DNA of 37,086 bases from UBA9865 sp035647835 (GCA_035647835.1 DASRMS010000039.1:1-37086), one strand, 5' to 3'. Shown: positions 7,949 through 15,478, counted from the first letter of the stretch. Translations and numbers: made by a program. Notes: generated by a model from the sequence alone, not told the origin.

Positions 7949-8644
7949 GTGACCACCAAACAACAGTTCATGGCCGGTGCTGGCAAAGCGATACCCGTAG
8001 TTCTAGGTTATTTACCCCTGGGTTTTGCCTATGGCGCTCTAGCCAGCCTGGCCGGCATTTCTTTGCCTCATATCATCTTGATGTCCCTGTTAGTGTTTGC
8101 TGGCAGTGGCCAGTTTATCGCCGTGAACATGTTTGCTCTCGGCGCCGGTTCCCTCTCGATTATTGTCACTGTTTTTCTGGTTAACTTACGACACCTTTTG
8201 ATGAGTGCTTCTCTTTCCCCTTATCTGCAGAAGTTTCCGCGTCAATCATTACCATTGTTAGCTTTTGGGCTAACCGATGAGAACTATGCCTTGGCCTGCG
8301 GTGAATTAAGTAAGCAGGAAAGAAATCATAACTTTCTGCTTGGACTTTTTGCTACCTCCCATGCCGGCTGGGTCTGCGGTGGTGCCTTAGGGGGAATCTT
8401 TGGCCAACTGTTTAGCAGTGCTCGTGCTGCTTACACGATGGAGTATGCTTTATATGCCATGTTTATTTTTCTTTTAGTTATCCAAGTGACAGATAAAAAA
8501 TTATTGTTAGCAGCCTCTATCTCTGGTGTTCTTTCATTATTATTTTATCAATTGATTCCCGGCAGTTGGTACATTATCCTGGCCACAGTAGCGACGGCCA
8601 CCTTAGGAGTGATGATTGAAAAATGGCAAGGGTCTTTATCTTAA
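7949..8644 (+). CDS. azlC: AzlC family branched-chain amino acid exporter, large subunit
   Basis: A membrane protein of about 231 residues with several hydrophobic helices. The N-terminal AzlC signature GKAIPVVLGYLPLGFAYG and an internal block SLSIIVTVFLVNLRHLLMSA are visible. AzlC with AzlD exports branched-chain amino acids and toxic analogues. The open frame reaches back into the terminator, but AGGAGG (7933-7938) fixes the start at GTG 7949. It overlaps azlD by 22 bases. Confidence 0.9.
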   Translation: MTTKQQFMAGAGKAIPVVLGYLPLGFAYGALASLAGISLPHIILMSLLVFAGSGQFIAVNMFALGAGSLSIIVTVFLVNLRHLLMSASLSPYLQKFPRQSLPLLAFGLTDENYALACGELSKQERNHNFLLGLFATSHAGWVCGGALGGIFGQLFSSARAAYTMEYALYAMFIFLLVIQVTDKKLLLAASISGVLSLLFYQLIPGSWYIILATVATATLGVMIEKWQGSLS

Positions 8645-8940
8645 TTTTAGGCATGGCAATTGTAACTTATCTGCCGCGTTTTTTACCGATGTATATCCTT
8701 ACCAGGCTGGAAATTCCGCAAGTGGTGAGCACTTGGTTACGCTACATACCTGTAGCTGTATTAGCAGCGCTGATTGTTCCCGGCATACTTGCAGTAAATG
8801 GTCACATCACCGTCTCACCAAATAATTATTACCTGTTAGCCAGTTTTCTCGCTTTTGGGGTTGCCTATCGCTTTAGAAATATGATGCTGACTGTAACAGT
8901 AGGCATGGCTGCTGTGCTCATCCTACAAAATTTATGGTAG
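8623..8940 (+). CDS. azlD: AzlD family branched-chain amino acid exporter, small subunit
   Basis: A 105-residue protein with three or four hydrophobic helices. It has the AzlD pattern VTYLPRFLPMYIL near residue 15 and RYIPVAVLAALIVPGIL in the middle. It starts inside the end of azlC (ATG 8623), the typical AzlC/AzlD pairing. A terminator follows. Confidence 0.9.
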   Translation: MARVFILILGMAIVTYLPRFLPMYILTRLEIPQVVSTWLRYIPVAVLAALIVPGILAVNGHITVSPNNYYLLASFLAFGVAYRFRNMMLTVTVGMAAVLILQNLW

Positions 8941-9030
8941 GTCTGCTACTTCTATTCTTCATTCCGCAACTTACTTACTAATCTTTAGCAGCTCTTGCCA
9001 AGGATGCACACAAAAAGGTTTAATTAAATA

Positions 9031-9066
9031 AAAAGATGCAGTCCCTATGTTGGGGCTGCATCTTTC
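9031..9066 (+). terminator. Terminator after azlCD, probably bidirectional
   Basis: AAAGATGCAGTCCC (9032-9045) pairs with GGGGCTGCATCTTT (9052-9065), one G-U pair, 6-base loop. It lies between the convergent azlD and the minus-strand Uma2 gene. The A-rich left and T-rich right flanks let it work on either strand. Confidence 0.8.
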
Positions 9067-9089
9067 TAGACCGGCAAGGAAATTATATT

Positions 9090-9836
9090 CTAACTTGGTT
9101 GGCCAAATAGTGCCTCAAATTCAAAGGTCAACCCGGGGAAGCTGGGGTGAGTGAAGGTACCCTTGCCGGCCCTGACCATCGATACATAATGTTCATCACG
9201 TAATTCGTAGGCTTCAATAAAGCAATTTTCAGGATCTAATATCCAATAGTGAAGGACTCCTGCCGCTTGATAGTGGTTTAACTTGAGGACGCGATCTTTT
9301 CTGCTGGTGGAAGGGGACAAAACCTCCACTACTAGTTCCGGTACAGTCTTAATCGGGGTAGCTTGTGCAGGACTGCTGCCAGGCAAGTACAACAGGTCTG
9401 GCTGTACCACATTGTATTCAGCCAGAGTTAGATCAAGGGGAGCGTTAAAAACCTCACCCTTGGGGTCTACTACCGCAAAGTAATCTTCAAGTATTCGCTG
9501 CAGCCTGCGCGAAACTCGTTGGTGCTGAAAAGAGGGAGAGGGATCGCGCAGAAGCACCCCGTCAATCACCTCATAACGAAAACCGGGATCTTCAGGAAGG
9601 CTGGCGTAGTCTTCGTAAGTGAGCTTCTTTTTGCCCTCGTAACGTGAAGAATCCTCAGCTACAGCTGCTTTCCCTGCTAAAGCTCTTAAGACACTCTGTT
9701 TGTGATACCGGTACTGTCTGTTACCAATCTCCACAAAAGGTATTTTCTTTTCCCTTGTATACCGCCAGATTGTATCCACGGAAAGACATAAGATCGCTGC
9801 TAACTCTTGAGCAGTAATAAGTTCATTTTCTTGCAC
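9090..9836 (-). CDS. HTH-Uma2 fusion: helix-turn-helix plus Uma2 (DUF820) nuclease-like protein
   Basis: A 248-residue two-domain protein. Residues 5-52 form an excisionase/MerR-like DNA-binding helix-turn-helix (ITAQELAAILCLSVDTIWRY). Residues 70-245 form a Uma2 domain of the PD-(D/E)XK nuclease superfamily: YEVIDGVLL near 89, D147 in VVQPDLLYL, E171 in PELVVEVLSPST and the following SRKDRVLK. Uma2 proteins are widespread in Cyanobacteria and in some Clostridia and Chloroflexi; their biological role is not established. The start is GTG after AGGAGGTG, with its own promoter at 9859-9886. The fused DNA-binding domain suggests a sequence-targeted or transposon-derived activity (inference). Confidence 0.85.
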   Translation of the reverse strand: MQENELITAQELAAILCLSVDTIWRYTREKKIPFVEIGNRQYRYHKQSVLRALAGKAAVAEDSSRYEGKKKLTYEDYASLPEDPGFRYEVIDGVLLRDPSPSFQHQRVSRRLQRILEDYFAVVDPKGEVFNAPLDLTLAEYNVVQPDLLYLPGSSPAQATPIKTVPELVVEVLSPSTSRKDRVLKLNHYQAAGVLHYWILDPENCFIEAYELRDEHYVSMVRAGKGTFTHPSFPGLTFEFEALFGQPS

Positions 9837-9858
9837 TTAAAACACCTCCTATCTTCAT

Positions 9859-9886
9859 AATATATAGCTATAATAACAATTGTCAA
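9859..9886 (-). promoter_or_regulatory. Promoter of the HTH-Uma2 gene
   Basis: On the minus strand, TTGACA (9881-9886 on the plus strand reads TGTCAA), 16-base spacer, TATATT (9859-9864). It lies about 25 bases upstream of the GTG start. The rest of the 9837-10122 gap is AT-rich. On the plus strand I see only a weak TATAAT at 10043-10048 for the next gene. Confidence 0.65.
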
Positions 9887-10122
9887 CTATAATCAACTCA
9901 ATATGGTCTTGGGCAACATCAATATCTTAACTCTAGGCAATTATAGTAACTGCGTAAGAGTATTCTGAAGTTCTCTTGTTTGCTATGCTATGAAATTTAT
10001 CTGGAGGAAATGGCGGCTATAGAATAATCGTTGTATAACATATATAATGCTCTTAGACGTATACTAGCTTTTTATGAAGCCTATCTTACGAAATAAAATA
10101 GACAACTGATAGGAGGCTAATC

Positions 10123-11202
10123 ATGAGCAAAACTTACTGGGGTGACATTACTGCAATCGGCAGTTTACCCGATATTGGCACCGCTGCAGGTTTAGAGTTA
10201 GTCTTACACAGCTTGAAACATATCCCTCACTGGCCGCAATTCCCTAAACGATCGCAAGAGTATCTCACTCATCAGTTTTTGCAGGTACTAGTAGATTGTG
10301 GCCTGATGGAAGTACCTGAACAGGGTAATCCCGTGCTCAACGAACAAACCCCCACCTTTCTTGAAGGACTAACTGCTTTCTACCAAACCTACTTAGAAGC
10401 TGAAAGCGGCGATCTAGAGGCACTTGCATCCTTTGCCATTCCGGATTGGGCGGGTGAAGGTTTTGCTGCTTTGATTAAGGAGTTAGAGAATAACCCGGCG
10501 CTCCAACCGCAATATCTCAAAGGACAGTTAATTGGCCCGCTTACGGCCGGACTGCAGATCATGAATGCTGACAATATCCCCATTATTTATGATGATCAGC
10601 TGCGTGATGTGGTAATTAAAGCGTTAACCATGAATATTCGCTGGCAGGTCAGCCAGCTTTCCCGCACCGGGCTGCCGGTGATAATCTTTTTAGATGAAGG
10701 GCTGCTTCATGCGTATGGCCACCGTGATTTCCTCGGTCTTAGCGCCCAACTAATTAGTGATACTTTTACGGAATTAATCACCGCCATTAAAGATAGTGGC
10801 GCTGAAGCAGGCATCCACTTTTGTTCCCGTGCCGACTGGGAGTTGTTATTCCCTGCCCAGCCAGATATCCTGGCCTTTGATGCTTATTCCTACTTTTCGG
10901 GGATGCTGGCCGCAGCAGAACAAGTGAACACCTTTTTAGCACAAGGGGGTACTATTGCCTGGGGATTAATTCCTTCTTACGAAGCCTGTTTTACAGAAAC
11001 AGCTGCCAGTCTCTCTCAACGCTGGCGGGATTACATTACCCGTCTGGAACAAAAAGGAGTCGACGGTGCTCGTTTACGCAAACAGTATCTCATCACCCCC
11101 AGCTGTGGTACTGGTTTTTATACCCCGGCTATTGCCCAGCGAGTTTATCAACTGCTGCAGGAAACAGGAGACTTAATACGTCAGACGTGCTTTGATTTTT
11201 AA
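10123..11202 (+). CDS. MetE-like methyltransferase (UROD/MetE superfamily, short form)
   Basis: A 359-residue protein resembling only the C-terminal barrel of cobalamin-independent methionine synthase. It starts with the family block ITAIGSLPDIGTAAG and carries PHWPQFPKRS near 35. The zinc ligand pattern of MetE-type enzymes is present: H232-x-C234 in GIHFCS and C328 in TPSCGTG. The N-terminal folate-binding half of MetE is absent. Short core-MetE proteins in some anaerobes take the methyl group from a corrinoid protein rather than from folate, and others serve in MtaA-type corrinoid methyl transfer. Which applies here is open. The RBS is TAGGAGG and the gene is a single unit closed by a strong terminator. 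Confidence 0.7.
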   Translation: MSKTYWGDITAIGSLPDIGTAAGLELVLHSLKHIPHWPQFPKRSQEYLTHQFLQVLVDCGLMEVPEQGNPVLNEQTPTFLEGLTAFYQTYLEAESGDLEALASFAIPDWAGEGFAALIKELENNPALQPQYLKGQLIGPLTAGLQIMNADNIPIIYDDQLRDVVIKALTMNIRWQVSQLSRTGLPVIIFLDEGLLHAYGHRDFLGLSAQLISDTFTELITAIKDSGAEAGIHFCSRADWELLFPAQPDILAFDAYSYFSGMLAAAEQVNTFLAQGGTIAWGLIPSYEACFTETAASLSQRWRDYITRLEQKGVDGARLRKQYLITPSCGTGFYTPAIAQRVYQLLQETGDLIRQTCFDF

Positions 11203-11280
11203 GCGTGATACGCCTTTACAGGAAAATATAGGGTTCTCTGCAGAGCAGAAGAAAGCGGCTTTTATGCCGACAGCGATGCA

Positions 11281-11320
11281 AAAAAAAACGGCTCCTGTAA
11301 GCACAGGAGCCGCTACTTTT
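11281..11320. terminator. Bidirectional terminator
   Basis: CGGCTCCTGT (11289-11298) pairs with ACAGGAGCCG (11303-11312), with eight A on the left (T on the minus strand) and a short T run on the right. It closes the MetE-like gene and, on the minus strand, whatever is transcribed from about 11320-11560. Confidence 0.85.
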
Positions 11321-11321
11321 G

Positions 11322-11526
11322 CTAATTGTTTTCTTCTCTTTCCAGAAAGGTTCTCACGACCATAGAGGCATGAAAGAAGGTTTGCGCACCGTAAAAGGAT
11401 GCCAATGAACAGGCCAGCATGCCTACTTTACCAAGGTATGAATTAGCTAAAAACCTGCTGATAGGGAAAAGGGCTACCCATGCGTCCCTGCTCTGTTTTC
11501 ATCGTCTCGCTGAAGATCTTTTTCAT
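11322..11526 (-). pseudogene. Small minus-strand gene, apparently frameshifted
   Basis: An ATG at 11526 opens MKKIFSETMKTEQ and runs only 27 codons (stop 11443-11445). In the neighbouring frame a coherent stretch RDAWVALFPISRFLANSYLG continues to a stop at 11322-11324, ending FLEREENN, right before the strong minus-strand terminator. Removing one G from the GGG after the TEQ codons would join the two into one protein of about 67 residues. A G-rich site (AAAAGGGG) precedes the ATG. I do not recognise the product. It could also be two unrelated short frames. Confidence 0.35.
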
Positions 11527-11688
11527 CTGGTCATCCCCTTTTCTACACCGAATGACAGGGGTGAGAAGATCGATCTAGTTTTTATTTCCATGCTAATTGT
11601 ATCAAAAGCTTCATACCTTTCATAGTGGCAAAGCAATCCCAACAGAACCAGCTAGACACAGCATTGAGAAATATGTGCAGCGTCTTTC

Positions 11689-11697
11689 TGGTATAAT
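11689..11697 (+). promoter_or_regulatory. Extended -10 promoter (TGGTATAAT)
   Basis: TGGTATAAT at 11689-11697 gives a predicted start near 11704, about 34 bases before the GTG of the Fe-S protein. No good -35 at 17 bases, as often seen with extended -10 promoters. The same TGGTATAAT word precedes pepF and the 29476 gene. Confidence 0.5.
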
Positions 11698-11737
11698 AGA
11701 GCCAGAGCAAGTGCTCGCGAAGAGGAGGGTCAGGCTG

Positions 11738-12574
11738 GTGTGTGAATTTTGTACCCAACATGGTGAAGGTAAAAAGTGGTATGAAGTAATGCAGAACTAC
11801 TCAGGAGAGCTATTGGCCAATGAAGGACGGATGCAGTATATTCGTCACTTTATACCTAACGTACAAAAAAATGCTCAGGCGAATATTGCTAAATTAGCTT
11901 GGGCCAAGCAGCATTTTCCGGCTGTTTATCGTTTTATCCGCAGTATTGGTACCAAGCGCCTGAAACAGATTCATTTTGGACAAGTTGTGCCGCTAGAAGA
12001 TGCAGAAAAAGTCATTGATCTGGTACAATCAATTACCAGAACAGCTTGTGTCTGTCGCAGTGTAGTTTCAGGTAAAAAGAATGCTCGCTATTGCTTGCTC
12101 CTTGGTGTTGATCCCTATCAGTCCGGCATTGATTATGCCGACTTACAGCACAGTTTGGAGACAATTACGCCTACGGAAGCTAAACAGCTCCTGCGTGAAT
12201 TCGACCAGCAAGGTTTAGTCCATTCCATCTGGACCATGAAAACACCATTTATTGGTGCGCTCTGCAACTGCAATCAAGAATGTCTTGCTTATCAGGTACA
12301 AGTTGAAAGCAAGTTGTTAGAGATGATGTTTAAGGCAGAATACATAGCAGAAATTGAGGCAGCTCTCTGTACGGGCTGTCGCCGTTGTCAGCAGCTCTGC
12401 CAGTTTGAGGCTATTGCTTACGAGCACGGTCAATGCTCCATCAATACACAAAAATGCTATGGCTGTGGGGTATGTCGTCAAGCGTGTCCTGCAGAGGCAA
12501 TTGTATTGCGGCCAAAGAAGATCATCGCCAGCGGCTGCCCTGAAATCGTAGAGACGGAAAGGGCACATAGATAA
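11738..12574 (+). CDS. Cytoplasmic 4Fe-4S ferredoxin-type protein
   Basis: A protein of about 278 residues starting MCEFCTQHGEGKKWYEVMQN, a pattern I associate with a clostridial ferredoxin-like family of unknown role. It carries cysteine groups CVCRS (middle) and ALCNCNQEC. Two [4Fe-4S] clusters follow at the C-terminus, CTGCRRCQQLCQ and CYGCGVCRQACP. The open frame extends upstream, but GGAGGGT and the extended -10 promoter fix the start at GTG 11738. The order CxCR, CNC, then two clusters also appears in the Tat-exported protein at 21414. No signal peptide. Probably an electron carrier or an adaptor for a redox enzyme. Confidence 0.75.
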   Translation: MCEFCTQHGEGKKWYEVMQNYSGELLANEGRMQYIRHFIPNVQKNAQANIAKLAWAKQHFPAVYRFIRSIGTKRLKQIHFGQVVPLEDAEKVIDLVQSITRTACVCRSVVSGKKNARYCLLLGVDPYQSGIDYADLQHSLETITPTEAKQLLREFDQQGLVHSIWTMKTPFIGALCNCNQECLAYQVQVESKLLEMMFKAEYIAEIEAALCTGCRRCQQLCQFEAIAYEHGQCSINTQKCYGCGVCRQACPAEAIVLRPKKIIASGCPEIVETERAHR

Positions 12575-12604
12575 AGGCAAGCTTAAATTAAGGAATGTGA
12601 TGTT

Positions 12605-13123
12605 ATGGATAATCTGCCTGAATATCTGGATGATAACCTAAAAGTTGTTTTTGTCGGTTATAACCCCGGGGAAAAAGCAGCGGCTCTGGGGCACCATTAT
12701 GCCGGGAGAGGTAATCAATTCTGGCGTCTGTTATTTGACGCTGGCTTAACTAACCGCCTTTATCTGCCCACAGAAGATGGGAAACTACTGCAGTTAGGTT
12801 ACGGTTTGACTAATATCGTGTCTAGGCCTAGTCGCAGTAGTTCAGAGCTGCACAAAAAAGAACTGCAGGCAGGAGCGGAAGTGCTGCGGGAAAAACTGCG
12901 CCGCTTTCAACCTTACCTAGTCTGTCTACTGGGTAAGGAAGTCTACCGGCATTATGCGGGGCTGAAAAGCAGTGCCTCTTATACTTTTGGCGCCAAAGCT
13001 ACAGCGACTATCCCTGGCATCAAGGAGTTTGCTGCACCGAACCCCAGCGCGCGCAGTACAATTCCCTATGGGGTCAAGCTCGCTTATTTCGTGCAAATAT
13101 CTCAGCTGCTTCGCTCACGATAA
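12605..13123 (+). CDS. mug: G/U mismatch-specific DNA glycosylase (Mug/TDG family)
   Basis: A 172-residue single-domain uracil-DNA glycosylase of the Mug/TDG family, which removes U or damaged pyrimidines opposite G. Motif 1 is VGYNPG (residues 17-22, the GxNPG form) and motif 2 is the PNPSAR block near 145. FWRLLFDAGL and the LGYGLTNIVSRPS strand are also typical. It follows the Fe-S gene by 30 bases and may be cotranscribed. A terminator follows. Confidence 0.85.
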   Translation: MDNLPEYLDDNLKVVFVGYNPGEKAAALGHHYAGRGNQFWRLLFDAGLTNRLYLPTEDGKLLQLGYGLTNIVSRPSRSSSELHKKELQAGAEVLREKLRRFQPYLVCLLGKEVYRHYAGLKSSASYTFGAKATATIPGIKEFAAPNPSARSTIPYGVKLAYFVQISQLLRSR

Positions 13124-13168
13124 CAACTATCATGGTCTGAAGTGTGGGCCGTACAAATAGAATTAATA

Positions 13169-13204
13169 AGAGCCGGAATCGCTGTCCAAGCGATTCCGCC
13201 TCTT
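13169..13204 (+). terminator. Terminator after mug
   Basis: AAGAGCCGGAATCGCT pairs with AGCGATTCCGCCTCTT with a single mismatch and a 5-base loop, followed by TTGG. A second hairpin, GGACAC (13225-13230) with GTGTCC (13253-13258), lies just beyond and may end the minus-strand fragment. Confidence 0.7.
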
Positions 13205-13289
13205 TGGAGCGCTATAGGTATACTGGACACGCATAACCTTCCCTTTACGCTGGTGTCCTTATGATTACTAATTTATTCAACTAATCTCA

Positions 13290-13412
13290 TTAGGCTGCGC
13301 AGTAGTCGCTGTTTAGGATAAGCGGGATATAGAAATCGTACATCTGCCAAAAGGATGAGATTGTAAGAAAGGCCAAACCAACTAAAATAGTCCGTTTATA
13401 GTCAAGTTTCAT
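13290..13412 (-). pseudogene. N-terminal remnant of an MFS sugar-type transporter
   Basis: A 40-codon frame with an intact ribosome site (CGGAGGTGA) reads MKLDYKRTILVGLAFLTISS and then FWQMYDFYIPLILN. This is the cytoplasmic start and first membrane helix of a Major Facilitator family of roughly 400 residues (KRT-x-L-x-G-LAF, FWQ-x-YD, IPLIL). The frame stops right after the first helix, and the other eleven helices are missing downstream. A decayed gene is the simplest reading. A 40-residue one-helix protein cannot be excluded. Confidence 0.65.
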
Positions 13413-13528
13413 TTGCTTCACCTCCGAAATTGAACCCTAATTTAAATGTATCACACAATAACAACTTAGGAAACTGGGACTTTACAAGAGGGGGGTGCAC
13501 GGCAATTTGACTCCGCAGGGCCTGAACC

Positions 13529-14572
13529 TTATTTCCTTTTTGACTTATGCAGCTTGGCAAATTGTCTGCCCCATTGCTTTTCCTGCAAACGCAATGTTCC
13601 CTCTCTTTTAGCTTCGAGGTGAGTTTTTTCCTTTTGCAGTTTCAACCAACTTTCCCACCTTGGTACCATCAATGTTTCCGCCTCTAGGGCTGCGCGGATA
13701 GCACATCCCGGTTCCGTTTGATGCTGGCAGTCAGAAAAACGGCAGTGCTGAATCAATTCTTCCACATCACCAAACATGATTTCCATGCCTTGTTCAGCTT
13801 CCCAGAGGGAAAGCGCACGCATGCCTGGCGTATCCATAATCAGACCACCGCTGGGCAGCAGCACCAGCTCTCGGTGGGTAGTGGTGTGTCTGCCCCGGCT
13901 ATCGTTCTCTCTGATGGTCTGTGTAGAAAACTGTTCTTTGTTTAACAACAGGTTAACGAGCGTAGATTTCCCGACACCGGAGGAACCTAATAAGGTTACT
14001 GTTTTGCCAGGCGCAAAATAGCGCTGGAGATCTTTGAGGCCTGCTTTTGTTAAGCAGCTAATCGCATATACTGCCACACCCAAAGCGGTATCCTGCGCTT
14101 TAGCGACTTTAACTGCCACATCAGTACAACAATCTGCTTTCGTCAAAACTACAACAGGCGCAGCACCACTTTCCCAGGCGGCGATTAAATACCGTTCCAA
14201 TCTTTTCATGTTAAAATCTCTATTCAAGGATTGCATCAGAAAAACTGTATCAGCATTAGCGGCCACGATTTGTTCTTTAACGGCATTGCCAGCGGCAGCG
14301 CGCGAGAACTTCGTTTTTCTCGGCAGTACAAAACGTACTCCCACTGTGTCCTCACTCAACTGCTCTAAAGCAACCCAATCACCAACGGCAATCGATACAG
14401 CCTGATTTTCCTTCGTTAGCGGTCTAGCTACTTCAAGTTCCCCAATTTCGCTGATTAGGCGGAGTTTCTGGCCATAATCAGCCACCACTCTGCCAGGAAA
14501 CATCTCGTCTTTAGCCTGGCTATGCCAATGTTCTGCAAAATATGCATCCCAACCATAATCTTCAATTAGCAA
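13529..14572 (-). CDS. rsgA: Ribosome small subunit-dependent GTPase A
   Basis: A 347-residue circularly permuted GTPase that checks late 30S maturation. An N-terminal OB fold (about 25-95) is followed by the G domain with G4 TKAD (144-147) ahead of G1 GSSGVGKS (196-203) and G3 DTPG (247-250). A C-terminal zinc site has C277, C282, H284 and C290. SRGRHTTTHRELVLLP is the switch I region. The start is TTG at 14572 after AAGGAAGGT. A basic tail (KLHKSKRK) ends the protein. It is a lone gene here, not in the usual prpC-prkC-rsgA-rpe cluster; Clostridia often carry more than one RsgA (inference: a second copy may exist). Confidence 0.93.
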   Translation of the reverse strand: MLIEDYGWDAYFAEHWHSQAKDEMFPGRVVADYGQKLRLISEIGELEVARPLTKENQAVSIAVGDWVALEQLSEDTVGVRFVLPRKTKFSRAAAGNAVKEQIVAANADTVFLMQSLNRDFNMKRLERYLIAAWESGAAPVVVLTKADCCTDVAVKVAKAQDTALGVAVYAISCLTKAGLKDLQRYFAPGKTVTLLGSSGVGKSTLVNLLLNKEQFSTQTIRENDSRGRHTTTHRELVLLPSGGLIMDTPGMRALSLWEAEQGMEIMFGDVEELIQHCRFSDCQHQTEPGCAIRAALEAETLMVPRWESWLKLQKEKTHLEAKREGTLRLQEKQWGRQFAKLHKSKRK

Positions 14573-14617
14573 GATATTTACCTTCCTTTTTTAGCAATCT
14601 GTTTTTGGCTATAAAAA

Positions 14618-14643
14618 TACCGCAGATATCGACCATCTGCGGA
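14618..14643 (-). terminator. Hairpin upstream of rsgA on the minus strand
   Basis: CCGCAGAT (14620-14627) pairs with ATCTGCGG (14635-14642); on the minus strand it is followed by TATTTTTATAG. It could end transcription arriving from 14.7-15.0 kb before rsgA, or attenuate rsgA. Confidence 0.55.
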
Positions 14644-14666
14644 TTGGTTTAAAGTAAAAGGGCAAC

Positions 14667-14691
14667 AAAAAAACACGCCACCTCTGCGTGC
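14667..14691 (-). terminator. Minus-strand terminator with U7 tract
   Basis: On the minus strand CACGC pairs with GCGTG (14686-14690 and 14674-14678 on the plus strand) and is followed by seven T. The 14692-14850 stretch upstream has further pairing: CTCTGC with GCAGAG, and GCACAG with CTGTGC. It has no credible reading frame beyond 11 codons, so a small RNA may end here. I could not match it to 6S, tmRNA, SRP or a riboswitch. Confidence 0.5.
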
Positions 14692-14854
14692 TTTCACATT
14701 GCTGAACACGATCCGGTTTGCTCGAATAAGTTGCACAGATAACACAAACAAGCAGTCTGTGACTGTGCCCGTATATAGTTAGCTAAAAAGCACCTCAGCA
14801 GAGAATACAGTCATCAACAACACATCCTTTCTCAAGCTTCCAGCATCACCTTTA

Positions 14855-15036
14855 TTATACAACAAATCCCTGGAAAGTAAACTGATTTTCTAATTTAACT
14901 TTCACTCTCTGCCTTAGCAGTAGGCTTATGGCTTTAGATCGTCGCAAAAGCAGAGTATTAAATTCGTTAGGAGGATAAGTTGCCATAAATAAATTATTAT
15001 AGCCAATTTGCAGCAGACAAGGGTTGCTGCCTCCAT
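14855..15036 (-). pseudogene. Possible decayed gene fragment
   Basis: On the minus strand a frame without stops reads VKTITYGGSNPCLLQIGYNN and, after LFMATYPPNEFNTLLLRRSK, ends QFTFQGFVV before TAA at 14855-14857. Its composition looks protein-like. The only start codon inside is ATG at 14986 and it has no ribosome site. Upstream is a stop. I do not recognise the family. The rest of 14573-15050 shows no other gene. Confidence 0.25.
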
Positions 15037-15105
15037 AGGTAATTGTCTTTACTTAATGGGGGTTTCTTTGATTTTTATCAGTGAAACACCTGGGATATTT
15101 TATCA

Positions 15106-15134
15106 TTGACAGGATAATCCCTAACCTATACAAT
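15106..15134 (+). promoter_or_regulatory. Promoter of leader copy 1
   Basis: TTGACA (15106-15111), 17-base spacer, TACAAT (15129-15134). The sequence from CATTGACAGGATAATCC onward is repeated at 20501. Similarity to the second copy begins about 55 bases upstream of the -35 (near TGGGGGTTTC), so operator sequences may be included. Confidence 0.8.
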
Positions 15135-15140
15135 GTCAGT

Positions 15141-15412
15141 AGAGCAGAAATTTGATGAATTTTGTCAGATTTGCTCGAACTGTAGGGGTTAAACCTATTC
15201 CTAAATATGAATCGAGCGGGAAGGGAGGGACAATCAGTAGGGCTGTTGTAGTGATGATTGTAGCTGCTTTGCTAATTTGTTAGACTCAAAAGCTCTTCCC
15301 CTTTTATGGTAATAGATGAGTAAAGTATCAGGATAGTAAACCATTAGGAATAAGGCCTGCAGTCATGAACAAGTACATGCAACATTCGTGTGATTTATGT
15401 TAGTACTTTTTA
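15141..15412 (+). ncRNA. Leader copy 1: conserved transcribed element
   Basis: About 270 bases following the promoter are strongly similar, nearly without gaps, to 20538-20810. The best conserved parts are a 37-base identical block near 15240-15276 and the region after the small frame's stop, around CTCAAAAGCTCTTCCCC. It ends in a hairpin AAGTAC (15371-15376) with GTACTT (15403-15408) followed by TTTATTT, terminator-like. In copy 2 the same arms read AAGTGC and GCACTT, a compensated pair. A conserved long pairing GGGAAGGG with CTCTTCCC is also possible. It may be an independent small RNA, an attenuated leader, or an mRNA for a 42-residue peptide. Confidence 0.55.
15155..15283 (+). CDS. Conserved 42-residue peptide, copy 1 (putative)
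   Basis: An ATG frame only about 14 bases after the predicted transcript start encodes 42 residues, from MNFVRFARTVGVKP to a hydrophobic end (AVVVMIVAALLIC). The second leader has the same-length frame, MYLVKLARIVGVNP to AVVVMIVAALLIL, with no gaps and many conservative changes (R/K, F/L, T/I). The tail could be a membrane helix. Against coding: no clear Shine-Dalgarno (TTG 15152 is an alternative start), and conservation continues past the stop. Treat as a hypothesis. Confidence 0.4.
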   Translation: MNFVRFARTVGVKPIPKYESSGKGGTISRAVVVMIVAALLIC

Positions 15413-15449
15413 TTTACTATCTCAAGTTACAATAATCACAAATGCTAGT

Positions 15450-15474
15450 GACTGGTAACGGCAGTCCTTTTTTT
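15450..15474 (+). terminator. Weak terminator/attenuator before the cytochrome gene
   Basis: GACTG (15450-15454) pairs with CAGTC (15462-15466), followed by a run of T to 15474. The stem is short. It lies between leader copy 1 and the cytochrome gene, so some transcripts may stop here. Confidence 0.4.
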
Positions 15475-15478
15475 GGGC

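Noticed and set aside
11419..11625. Plus-strand 68-codon frame between the MetE-like and Fe-S genes
   Set aside because: No ribosome site, no protein-like pattern, and the opposite strand reads better with a matching terminator.
11597..11737. N-terminal extension of the Fe-S protein
   Set aside because: It would begin upstream of the extended -10 promoter and lacks a ribosome site; MCEFC at 11738 matches the family start.
14656..14870. 6S RNA on the minus strand
   Set aside because: Partial closing-stem pairing and a terminator are there, but the central bubble and apical stem do not fit convincingly and the TATAAT upstream overlaps the stop of a protein-like frame.
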